Assembly (NCBI GenBank): GCA_035301345.1
Contig: DATGUM010000003.1
Coordinates: 1 to 27,385 of the forward strand
From: CALAMD01 sp035301345
Lineage (GTDB): Bacteria > Bacillota > Bacilli > Bacillales > Amphibacillaceae
Length of the DNA stretch: 27,385 nt
Direction of reading: 5' to 3'
This document shows positions 7,576-14,790 of this stretch, piece by piece. The notes beneath the pieces were generated by a model that was given only the letters and a program-made list of their open reading frames with translations, was not told where the DNA came from and did no database searches. The number at the start of each line of letters is the position of its first letter. Position 1 is the stretch's first letter. The translations under genes were made by a program, and so were the position numbers.

Positions 7576-8124
7576 ATGCAGGATCAATTATATACGTTTC
7601 CAATCTGTCAATTTGTCGGCTTTAAAGGAAGCGGGAAGACGACGTTGATGAATACATTTATTTCACAATATGAAAAGATAGGCAAGCGTGTCGGTACGAT
7701 AAAGCATCACGGGCATGGTGGCAGGCCTGATGCTGTTGAAGGTACAGATAGCTTTTTACATATGACGTCAGGTGCAACTGTGAGTTCTGTTGCTGGTGAA
7801 GACATTGTTCAATTAACCATTAACGATGAACATTTCGCGATAAATGACTTAATAAAAATGTATGAGCAGTTATCTGTTGACGTATTACTTATCGAAGGAT
7901 ATAAAGAAGCGTCATTTCCGAAAATTGTTCTCGTGCGTGATGAAACGGACTTACAATTAGTCAAACAGTTAAATAATATTATTGCTGTAGGTGTGTGGGA
8001 TGATGAATTAATGAACGATATTAGCAATTATTACACGTTCAATATTCATCATATCGATAAAAATTTGCACCAACTATTTGATTATATTACAGTAAAGTTA
8101 ACAGAATCGATTAATTTAACGTGA
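7576..8124 (+). CDS. mobB: Molybdopterin-guanine dinucleotide biosynthesis protein MobB
   Basis: A 182-residue P-loop GTPase-like protein. The Walker A motif is GFKGSGKTT (residues 15-23). IGTIKHHGHG-type sequence follows (VGTIKHHGHGG), and DVLLIEGYKEASFPKI is the conserved segment after Walker B. MobB helps attach GMP to molybdopterin to make the guanine dinucleotide cofactor, probably as a partner of MobA. It is the first gene of a three-gene operon with moaE and moaD, with a 14-base gap to moaE. An AGGAG site precedes the ATG. MobA, MoeA, MoaA and MoaC must be encoded elsewhere. Confidence 0.93.
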   Translation: MQDQLYTFPICQFVGFKGSGKTTLMNTFISQYEKIGKRVGTIKHHGHGGRPDAVEGTDSFLHMTSGATVSSVAGEDIVQLTINDEHFAINDLIKMYEQLSVDVLLIEGYKEASFPKIVLVRDETDLQLVKQLNNIIAVGVWDDELMNDISNYYTFNIHHIDKNLHQLFDYITVKLTESINLT

Positions 8125-8138
8125 GAGAAGGAGACTTT

Positions 8139-8612
8139 ATGGAAAAGTTATTTTGGGTAACGAGTGAACCAATTGAAATAAATGACGTCATAGAAAAGGT
8201 TGTTAGAAGAGAAGCAGGTGCTATTAGTACGTTTACTGGTATCGCTCGCGAATTTACTCATGGCAAACGAACATTGTATTTAGAGTATCAAGCATATGAG
8301 TCAATGGCTGAAAAGAAATTAGCTGAGATTGGTAAAGAAATTGAAGAAAAATGGGAAAATACAAAAACGGCAATCGCCCATCGAACAGGTAGGTTAGATA
8401 TTTCTGAAGTAGCTGTTGCTATTGCTGTATCTACGCCACACCGAAACGACGCGTTTGAAGCAAGTCGTTATGCTATTGAACGAATTAAAGAGATTGTGCC
8501 GATTTGGAAAAAGGAGCACTGGGAAGATGGAACACTATGGCTCGGTGACCAAAAGGAACAACAATCTTATGAAGAAAAAATCCCTGAAAAAGAGGAGATG
8601 TTAGACGAATGA
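8139..8612 (+). CDS. moaE: Molybdopterin synthase catalytic subunit MoaE
   Basis: A 157-residue MoaE protein, the usual length in Bacillus. It converts precursor Z (cyclic pyranopterin monophosphate) to molybdopterin using sulfur carried by MoaD. GAISTFTGIAREFTHG (about residues 27-42), the catalytic-site block HRTGRLDISEVAVAIAVSTPHR and VPIWKKEHWEDG with the conserved lysines are all present. The ATG at 8139 has a GAAGGAGA site and removes an N-terminal extension that would begin with the GTG at 8121, inside the mobB stop. The gene overlaps moaD by four bases (ATGA), indicating translational coupling. Confidence 0.95.
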   Translation: MEKLFWVTSEPIEINDVIEKVVRREAGAISTFTGIAREFTHGKRTLYLEYQAYESMAEKKLAEIGKEIEEKWENTKTAIAHRTGRLDISEVAVAIAVSTPHRNDAFEASRYAIERIKEIVPIWKKEHWEDGTLWLGDQKEQQSYEEKIPEKEEMLDE

Positions 8613-8842
8613 TAGATGTATTATACTTTGCTGAACTAAGAGATGTTATAGGAAGTGATAAAGTCTCTTATGAAGCGGCAGGATTAACTGTTGCGCAGTT
8701 TAAAGAGAAGCATTTAAGTGATTATCATTTAACGAATCTTGATGAAGCAATGATTGCCATTAATGAAGAGTATGCTTCGGAAGAAACTGTTTTACAAACA
8801 GGCGATACATTAGCATTTATTCCACCTGTCAGTGGTGGGTAA
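8609..8842 (+). CDS. moaD: Molybdopterin synthase sulfur carrier subunit MoaD
   Basis: A 77-residue ubiquitin-like protein. It begins IDVLYFAELRD and ends in PPVSGG; the terminal Gly-Gly is adenylated and then thiocarboxylated to supply sulfur to MoaE. Its ATG overlaps the moaE stop (ATGA), so the two subunits are made in step. A bidirectional terminator follows directly. Confidence 0.95.
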   Translation: MIDVLYFAELRDVIGSDKVSYEAAGLTVAQFKEKHLSDYHLTNLDEAMIAINEEYASEETVLQTGDTLAFIPPVSGG

Positions 8843-8888
8843 AAAAAGAAACGTAGATAGCAAATAACGCGCATCTACGTTTTTTTAT
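8842..8888. terminator. Bidirectional terminator between moaD and the Crp/Fnr gene
   Basis: AAACGTAGAT (8849-8858) pairs with ATCTACGTTT (8873-8882). T runs flank the stem on both strands (a run of A at 8841-8847, and T through 8886). Confidence 0.85.
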
Positions 8889-9580
8889 GTTAATGATTCA
8901 TTTTTTAAAGTTGATAAAAAGACAATTAAATGGCCGTCTTCATCAGTATCAATAAGAGCGTCTTTCTTTAGTTGGCTAAGCGTTCTGCTCACCGTTTCGC
9001 GGCTTGATCCAATCATATTAGCTAGTTCGCGATTCGTAAACTTTGTCGTAATTTTATACATATCTTGTTGAATCTCCTTGCCGTGTCTTTTTGCTAAACG
9101 AATGAGTAACATAACGATCTGCTCATGTGTGTTATGCATGATTTTCTGTTCTAAACGGCTTTGTAAATCAACAATGATGTCACCTAAAACGCGGAATAAT
9201 TTAATACATATTTCTGGATGCGTAATTAAAAATTGTTCGAATGACTTGATAGGAATATAAATAAGCTGACTATCTTCAATTGCTTCAGCGTGGGCGGGAT
9301 AATTATCTTGGCGAAAGAACCCTTGATGTGGAAACATTTGCCCTTTTTTTAAAACGTTTACTATTTGTTCCTTTCCTTGAACGTCTGTTTTATAAATTTT
9401 AATAACGCCCCTGTCGATAAAGTACACGTTCGTTAGATCATCGCCTTGCATGAAGATGTGAGTACCCCGACGATAGATGCGTCGTTTCGCTAAATCGACA
9501 ATTGGTTCCATTTCAAAAGAAGTTAAATCTTTAAAAATAGGAAAACTTTGCAACAACTGTTTAATAGATTCAGTATGCAC
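8885..9580 (-). CDS. Crp/Fnr-family transcriptional regulator
   Basis: A 231-residue regulator with an N-terminal cyclic-nucleotide-binding-like beta-barrel (about residues 15-125) and a C-terminal winged helix (about 150-220). The recognition part is TNRELANMIGSSRETVSRTLSQLKKDALI. RRGTHIFMQGDDLTNVYFIDRGVIKIYK is typical of the barrel. Only one cysteine is visible (PEICIKLF), so it is not a 4Fe-4S Fnr. The effector is unknown. It faces the molybdopterin operon, and many regulators of this group govern nitrate or oxygen-limited respiration, so control of molybdoenzymes is a reasonable guess. The GTG at 9580 is the only good start; its ribosome binding site is weak. Confidence 0.88.
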   Translation of the reverse strand: MHTESIKQLLQSFPIFKDLTSFEMEPIVDLAKRRIYRRGTHIFMQGDDLTNVYFIDRGVIKIYKTDVQGKEQIVNVLKKGQMFPHQGFFRQDNYPAHAEAIEDSQLIYIPIKSFEQFLITHPEICIKLFRVLGDIIVDLQSRLEQKIMHNTHEQIVMLLIRLAKRHGKEIQQDMYKITTKFTNRELANMIGSSRETVSRTLSQLKKDALIDTDEDGHLIVFLSTLKNESLT

Positions 9581-9651
9581 AATGAATCACTACTTTCATC
9601 AGTCTATTTTTATTTATACACGTCTATCTTATCATGCTTTATAATAACAGT

Positions 9652-9693
9652 TAAAAAAAGAACACCTTTTTATTTTCAAAAAAGATGTTCTTC
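9652..9693 (-). terminator. Rho-independent terminator after yjzD
   Basis: On the minus strand AAGAACATCTTTTTT pairs with AAAAAGGTGTTCTT with one mismatch, followed by a T run. Confidence 0.7.
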
Positions 9694-9725
9694 ATATGTT
9701 AAGTCGTATGTATGTTGGTGAAAGA

Positions 9726-9902
9726 TTAATCTTCTGTTTCTTTTAATACACCTTCACCTAAAATGATAACAGCAAGACTAATTAAAGTGGCTACTGCCAC
9801 TGTAGCTGTAATGTTGAATGGTTCACTAGCCATACTTGATAGTACGTAAGAAATAACTCCACTAATAACAAAAGCCCAAATGATTGGTAAAATAAAACGC
9901 AT
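9726..9902 (-). CDS. yjzD: Small membrane protein, YjzD family (DUF2929)
   Basis: A 58-residue protein with two hydrophobic helices (ILPIIWAFVISGVISYVLSS and VAVATLISLAVIILGEGVL) and a short acidic tail. This is the pattern of the DUF2929 family, of unknown function. I place the start at the ATG at 9902, preceded by AGAGGTG, not at the ATG nine bases upstream. In B. subtilis yjzD also lies in the med-fabH neighbourhood, which supports the call. It is divergent from med. Confidence 0.75.
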   Translation of the reverse strand: MRFILPIIWAFVISGVISYVLSSMASEPFNITATVAVATLISLAVIILGEGVLKETED

Positions 9903-10043
9903 GACGTACACCTCTTTTATCGTTCATAATTTTATAAAACATCATTAAACATATTCCATAACTATTTTACCAAAGTTTATAAGAAAATAAAAGTGAATTC
10001 CTTATGAACTTCTTTATACGTTTTTATGTAAAAGTAAGAAAAA

Positions 10044-10072
10044 TTAACGTACAAAATATGAAACATTATGAT
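10044..10072 (+). promoter_or_regulatory. Predicted promoter of med
   Basis: TTAACG (10044-10049), 17 bases, TATGAT (10067-10072). The TTG start of med lies about 40 bases past the expected transcription start. Confidence 0.4.
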
Positions 10073-10120
10073 AGTCTTAGTATATGAACAAAGTTTATGC
10101 TTCTAAAGGAGTGAAGCTAT

Positions 10121-11092
10121 TTGTTTTCGCGATTAACGTTAACAATTATATTGGTGGCTATTATAAGCACTACTTTATTAATAAGCTGTTCAAAAGGACC
10201 AGCAAATATTCAGAATGTCGGAATGATTTTAGAAACAGAAATAAAAGACCATCCGTGGAATGAAAAGGGATATATAGGGTTAGAAAGAATTAAACGAGCA
10301 TATCAAGTGAATGTATACGTTAAGGAAAATATTCAGACGAGTTTAGAAGTTGAGCGAGCTGTAGACGATTTAACGAGTAGTGGGGTTAATCTTATTTTTG
10401 GACACGGGCCAACTTACGGTAAGTATTTTTCACAGCTTTCTCGTCATTATCCAGATACTCATTTCGTATACTTTAATGGGAACTTTTCAGATGTGAACGT
10501 TACGAGCCTTAATATTGATCCACATGCGATTGGTTTCTTTAGTGGCATGATTGCAGGTGAAATGACAGCGTCTAATGAAATTGGTATGATTGGCGCTTAT
10601 GAATGGCAACCTGAATTAGAGGGTTTTTTTGAAGGTGTTAAATATGCTAATGAAGATGCGAACGTGCATATGGATTTTGTCAATAATAACGATGAAGCGA
10701 ATATAGCGCTTTCTATGTATGAGAATATGGCTAAAAAAGATATCGACGTTATTTTTCCAATTGGCGATTCGTTTAGTGAAACGGTTATACGTCAAGCGAC
10801 GAATGACGGTCTATATGCTATGGGGTATATGGAGGATCAATCGTATATTAATGAGCATCTCGTTTTAACGAGTACGATTCATCACGTGGAAGATTTGTAT
10901 GAATATGCTGCACGTTCATTTGAAAGAGGTAAGTTACAAGGTGGTATATATACGTTTGATTTTGCAGAAGAAGCAGTTTCTTTCGGTCAATTCAGTGATG
11001 ACATTCCAGAAGACGTCATTAGTAATGTAGAACAAGCCGTTGAAATGTATATCGAACTAAACACTTTACCGAATGAGAGAGAAGCTTACTGA
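10121..11092 (+). CDS. med: Med-like BMP-family lipoprotein, competence regulator homologue
   Basis: A 323-residue protein of the basic membrane protein (BMP/PnrA) family. A lipobox (LLISC, Cys23) follows a hydrophobic signal, so it is anchored outside the membrane. The BMP-like domain begins IQNVGMILETEIKDHPWNEKGYIGL, with GVNLIFGHGPTYGKYFSQL and HFVYFNGNFSD further on. In B. subtilis Med sits upstream of comZ and fabHA and stimulates comK expression. The start is TTG at 10121, eight bases after AAAGGAG; no ATG is suitable. No comZ gene follows: only about 100 bases separate med from fabH. The ligand, if any, is unknown. Confidence 0.85.
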   Translation: MFSRLTLTIILVAIISTTLLISCSKGPANIQNVGMILETEIKDHPWNEKGYIGLERIKRAYQVNVYVKENIQTSLEVERAVDDLTSSGVNLIFGHGPTYGKYFSQLSRHYPDTHFVYFNGNFSDVNVTSLNIDPHAIGFFSGMIAGEMTASNEIGMIGAYEWQPELEGFFEGVKYANEDANVHMDFVNNNDEANIALSMYENMAKKDIDVIFPIGDSFSETVIRQATNDGLYAMGYMEDQSYINEHLVLTSTIHHVEDLYEYAARSFERGKLQGGIYTFDFAEEAVSFGQFSDDIPEDVISNVEQAVEMYIELNTLPNEREAY

Positions 11093-11111
11093 CGGAATTA
11101 TTTTTAAAAGT

Positions 11112-11156
11112 TTGCATGTTTCATTTAATTCGATTAAAATTAGTACCAAGTCATAA
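11112..11156 (+). promoter_or_regulatory. fabH-fabF promoter with FapR-like operator
   Basis: TTGCAT (11112-11117), a 17-base spacer and TAAAAT (11135-11140) form a good sigma-A promoter. TTAGTACCAAGTCATAA (11140-11156) begins at the last base of the -10 and resembles the FapR operator, whose known core is TTAGTACC followed by an imperfect inverted copy. A second half-site, GGTATTAA, lies at about 11161. FapR represses fatty acid synthesis genes and is released by malonyl-CoA. The operator over the transcription start fits that role. Confidence 0.65.
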
Positions 11157-11193
11157 GTTTTGGTATTAAAGATAACTAAGGAGATGTATTTTA

Positions 11194-12132
11194 ATGAACG
11201 TTGGTATTATAGGTGTTGGACATTATCTCCCAGATAACGTATTAACGAATGAAGATTTAGAAAAAATGGTAGATACGAATGATGAGTGGATTAGAACACG
11301 TACAGGAATAGAAGAGAGACGTATTGCTCCAGATACTATTGATACGTCTGATATGGCATACTTTGCAGCAGAAAAAGCGATAGAAGATGCGAAACTAACA
11401 GTTAAAGATATTGATTTAATTTTAGTTGCTACAGTAACGGCAGATGTTCCATTTCCTTCTGTTGCGTGTATCGTTCAAGAAAAATTAGGTGCATTCAATG
11501 CAGCGGCAATGGACATAGGAGCTGCTTGTGCAGGTTTTATTTATGCAGTAGATACTGCTGAAAAATTTATTAAATCGGAGCAATATAAAAATATTTTAGT
11601 CATTGGCTCGGATAAATTATCGAAAATTACAGATTGGACAGACCGTAACACATGTGTTTTATTAGGTGATGGTGCCGGAGCTGTCGTCGTTAGTGAAGTG
11701 TCAGAAAATCGCGGTATTTTATCAACAGAGTTAGGCGCTGACGGTTCTGGTGGCGATCATTTACGGCAAAATAGCGACGGCTTCTTATCAATGAATGGTC
11801 GTGAAGTATTTAAGTTTGCAGTGACGCAAATGCCTGAATCATCAATTAATGTGATTGAGAAAGCGGGCTTGGCAAAAGAAGATGTAGATTATTTAATTCC
11901 GCATCAAGCGAATATTCGTATTATGGAAGCGGCGCGAAAACGATTAGATATCCCCGAAGAAAAGATGGCAACGACGATTGCGAAGTATGGAAACAATTCA
12001 TCGGCATCTATTCCGATTGCTTTATCAGAGTCGCTAAACAATGGTAAAATTAACACAGATGATTTAATTGTATTAGTAGGATTTGGTGGGGGCTTAACGT
12101 GGGGTTCTATTGCTTTGCGTTGGGGACTATAA
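11194..12132 (+). CDS. fabH: Beta-ketoacyl-ACP synthase III (FabH)
   Basis: A 312-residue KAS III. It condenses acetyl- or branched acyl-CoA with malonyl-ACP to start fatty acid synthesis in the cytosol. The catalytic triad is visible: Cys112 in AACAGFIYAV, His in PHQANIRIM and Asn in GNNSSASIP. The length and the ending GGGLTWGSIALRW are normal. An AAGGAGATG site precedes the ATG. fabF begins about 30 bases after the stop, so the two form an operon behind the promoter and FapR-like operator at 11112-11156. Confidence 0.97.
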   Translation: MNVGIIGVGHYLPDNVLTNEDLEKMVDTNDEWIRTRTGIEERRIAPDTIDTSDMAYFAAEKAIEDAKLTVKDIDLILVATVTADVPFPSVACIVQEKLGAFNAAAMDIGAACAGFIYAVDTAEKFIKSEQYKNILVIGSDKLSKITDWTDRNTCVLLGDGAGAVVVSEVSENRGILSTELGADGSGGDHLRQNSDGFLSMNGREVFKFAVTQMPESSINVIEKAGLAKEDVDYLIPHQANIRIMEAARKRLDIPEEKMATTIAKYGNNSSASIPIALSESLNNGKINTDDLIVLVGFGGGLTWGSIALRWGL

Positions 12133-12163
12133 AACTATTTATTTTATAGGAGGTAAACTAAAA

Positions 12164-13405
12164 GTGGAAAATAGAAGAGTAGTTGTTACAGGATTAGGAG
12201 CAGTTACACCTGTAGGGAATGACATACAAACAATTTGGAAAAATATAACGAATGGGCAGTCAGGCATCGACTTTATTACAAAGGTTGATAAAGACCAATT
12301 TCCTGTCCATGTCGCTGGTGAAGTGAAAGATTTTGATCCGAGTGACTATATGGACAAAAAAGAAGCGAAACGAATGGATCCTTTTACACAATATGCAGTC
12401 GCTGCAGCGAAAATGGCTGTTGAAGACGCTAATTTAACGATTGACGATTCAAACGCAGAGCAGGTAGGCGTTTGGATTGGATGTGGAATCGGTGGGATGG
12501 ATACATACGAAAAACAGCTTACGCGTTTTCAAGATAAAGGTTATCGACGCGTAAGTCCGTTTTTTGTACCGATGTTAATTCCTGATATGGCGTCAGGTCA
12601 AGTATCTATTCATACAGGTGCTAAAGGGATCAACAATTGCTCGGTAACAGCTTGTGCGTCAGGAGCTAACTCAATTGGAGATGCTTTTAAAGCAGTACAA
12701 CGTGGGCAAGTTGATTATATTATTACTGGTGGAACAGAGGCACCGATGACGAACATGGCATTTGCTGGGTTCTCATCTATGCGTGCTTTATCATTTAATG
12801 ATGATCCGCAAACAGCAAGCCGTCCATTTGATAAAAATCGTGACGGATTCGTGATGGGTGAAGGTGCTGGTATTTTAATATTAGAATCATTAGAATCAGC
12901 ACAAGCAAGAGACGCACATATTTATGCGGAAATTGTTGGCTATGGTGCAACAGGAGATGCGAACCATATTACAGCTCCTGCAGAAGGTGGCGAAGGTGGT
13001 GCTCGCGCAATGAAACAAGCAATAGAAGACGCTCGTTTAGAGCCTTCAGAAGTTGATTATATTAATGCGCACGGAACGAGTACTGAATTAAATGATAAGT
13101 TTGAAACGGCTGCTATTAAATCTGTCTTTGGTGATCATGCTTACAACCTTGCAGTGTCATCAACGAAGTCTATGACAGGTCATCTACTCGGTGCAGCAGG
13201 TGGAGTAGAAGCTTTAATCTCTGTTAAAGCAATTGAAGATAGTATTATTCCAGCGACGATGAACTATGAAACAGCAGATGAAGACTGTGACTTAGATTAC
13301 GTACCGAATGAAGCACGTAAACAAAACGTTGACGTCGTGTTAAGTAATTCACTCGGATTTGGTGGACATAATGCGACATTAATTTTTAAAAAATTTGTTG
13401 AATAA
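12164..13405 (+). CDS. fabF: Beta-ketoacyl-ACP synthase II (FabF)
   Basis: A 413-residue KAS II, the elongating condensing enzyme of type II fatty acid synthesis. Cys164 lies in VTACASGANS. The two catalytic histidines are in NAHGTST and STKSMTGHLLGAAGG. The start is GTG at 12164, placed by a perfect AGGAGGT site and giving the expected N-terminus ENRRVVVTGLGAVTPVG. An upstream in-frame extension would run back into fabH and is not real. The operon ends at the strong terminator at 13442. Confidence 0.97.
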   Translation: MENRRVVVTGLGAVTPVGNDIQTIWKNITNGQSGIDFITKVDKDQFPVHVAGEVKDFDPSDYMDKKEAKRMDPFTQYAVAAAKMAVEDANLTIDDSNAEQVGVWIGCGIGGMDTYEKQLTRFQDKGYRRVSPFFVPMLIPDMASGQVSIHTGAKGINNCSVTACASGANSIGDAFKAVQRGQVDYIITGGTEAPMTNMAFAGFSSMRALSFNDDPQTASRPFDKNRDGFVMGEGAGILILESLESAQARDAHIYAEIVGYGATGDANHITAPAEGGEGGARAMKQAIEDARLEPSEVDYINAHGTSTELNDKFETAAIKSVFGDHAYNLAVSSTKSMTGHLLGAAGGVEALISVKAIEDSIIPATMNYETADEDCDLDYVPNEARKQNVDVVLSNSLGFGGHNATLIFKKFVE

Positions 13406-13441
13406 TCAATAGATAAACTGATATGTTCCTCAGTGAAATAA

Positions 13442-13492
13442 AAAAAGGTAATTCTAGTAAAAATTAAAACTTACTAGAATTACCTTTTATTT
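13442..13492. terminator. Bidirectional terminator between fabF and trpS
   Basis: An 18-base perfect stem: AAAAGGTAATTCTAGTAA (13443-13460) with TTACTAGAATTACCTTTT (13471-13488). T-rich sequence follows on both strands. Confidence 0.9.
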
Positions 13493-13530
13493 TTATATCA
13501 TTAACTTTGTCGCTTTATTCATTTGAATCA

Positions 13531-14514
13531 TTAATGACGCGTTAAGCCCATAGCACGTTTTGCATTTAAGAGTGTATGTTGAGCTGTTTCATTTGCTTTC
13601 TCTGCTCCTGCATCTAAGATTTCATCGAGTTCATCCGACTCAATTAATTCATAGTAACGTTCTTGAATTGGCTCTAATAAAGAAATGACTGCCTGAGCGA
13701 CGCCCGCCTTAAAATCTCCATATCCTTTACCGTCATACTTGTTAACAATTGTATCGATAGATTCACCTGTACAACTTGCGTATATAGAAAGTAAGTTTGA
13801 CACGCCTGGCTTATTTTCTTTATCGAACGTGACAATTCCTTCAGAGTCAGTCACAGCACTTTTAATTTTCTTCTCAATCTGCTTTGGTGTATCAAGCATT
13901 GAAACAAAACCTCTTACATTTTCATCAGATTTACTCATTTTCTTCGTTGGTTCTTGTAAAGACATAATTCGTGCGCCAACTTCTGGAATTTGGACATCTG
14001 GCACTTCAAATGTTTTTCCGAAACGATTATTGAATCTCTCTGCAACGTTTCTCGTTAATTCTAAATGTTGTTTTTGATCATCACCAACAGGGACGACATT
14101 CGTTTGGTAGAGTAAAATGTCAGCGGCCATTAATGCAGGGTATGTAAACAGTGCTGAAGATACGGCATCTTTTCCATCTGCTTTATCCTTAAACTGTGTC
14201 ATTCGCTCGAGCTCACCCATATAGCTAATGGACTGGAGCATCCAAGAAAGTTCTGTATGAGCGGGCACTTCTGACTGGATAAATAGTGTAGATTTCTTCG
14301 GGTCAAGTCCTGCAGCAATATATAATGCAGCTAATGAACGACTGTTTTGTTTGAGCTCTTTCGGATCTTGAGGAACTGTTATTGCGTGATAGTCAACAAT
14401 ACAATAATAACAATCGTGTTCATTTTGTAATTCAATAAATTGTTTAATTGCACCGAGGTAATTACCAATTGTTAATGTGCCGCTCGGTTGAATACCAGAA
14501 AAAATTGTTTTCAT
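13531..14514 (-). CDS. trpS: Tryptophanyl-tRNA synthetase
   Basis: A 327-residue class I synthetase that charges tRNA-Trp. It begins KTIFSGIQPSGTLTIGNYLGA, which contains the HIGH-like TIGN. GDDQKQHLELTRNVAERFN lies in the catalytic domain and KKMSKSDEN is the KMSKS loop. Length and motifs are normal. In B. subtilis trpS also follows fabF, but with the app oligopeptide-permease operon and other genes between; those are absent here. It has a leader of about 140 bases with a terminator-like hairpin and no T-box (see separate entries). A TATGGAGTGA-type site precedes the ATG. Confidence 0.97.
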   Translation of the reverse strand: MKTIFSGIQPSGTLTIGNYLGAIKQFIELQNEHDCYYCIVDYHAITVPQDPKELKQNSRSLAALYIAAGLDPKKSTLFIQSEVPAHTELSWMLQSISYMGELERMTQFKDKADGKDAVSSALFTYPALMAADILLYQTNVVPVGDDQKQHLELTRNVAERFNNRFGKTFEVPDVQIPEVGARIMSLQEPTKKMSKSDENVRGFVSMLDTPKQIEKKIKSAVTDSEGIVTFDKENKPGVSNLLSIYASCTGESIDTIVNKYDGKGYGDFKAGVAQAVISLLEPIQERYYELIESDELDEILDAGAEKANETAQHTLLNAKRAMGLTRH

Positions 14515-14562
14515 TAAAATTTCACTCCATATTAATTATATATTAGTCATCTTTTAACAGTG

Positions 14563-14602
14563 AAAAAACTCATTTTTTGAACTAATGTTCAATGAAAATG
14601 AG
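14563..14602 (-). terminator. Terminator-like hairpin inside the trpS leader
   Basis: On the minus strand CTCATTTT...TGAAC pairs with GTTCA...AAAATGAG around an ATTA loop, with a small CAT bulge, and six T residues follow. It lies about 50-90 bases upstream of the trpS start and downstream of the predicted promoter. An attenuator is inferred. A smaller hairpin (14625-14644) precedes it in the transcript. Confidence 0.55.
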
Positions 14603-14658
14603 CGTTAAATCATTATGAGAAGCTCGTTCACATAAATGTAAACGTATGTATCAATTAT

Positions 14659-14687
14659 ATAATAGATGAAAAATTGAATGCAAGCAA
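14659..14687 (-). promoter_or_regulatory. Predicted trpS promoter
   Basis: On the minus strand TTGCTT (14687-14682), 17 bases and TATTAT (14664-14659). Transcription would begin near 14652, giving a leader of about 140 bases. Confidence 0.5.
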
Positions 14688-14790
14688 TTGTTTACGTGTC
14701 TTTCATGTATATAAAAAGTATAAAAAAATATCGTCTGTCTATTTTTAAATGATAGTTTTTCATATATAATTAGATGAAATACAAAGATGG

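Noticed and set aside
12110..12163. N-terminal extension of fabF reaching into fabH
   Set aside because: The GTG at 12164 has a perfect AGGAGGT site and gives the conserved FabF N-terminus; the extension overlaps fabH.
14515..14690. T-box riboswitch before trpS
   Set aside because: The conserved T-box sequence is absent and the leader is too short for a specifier domain.
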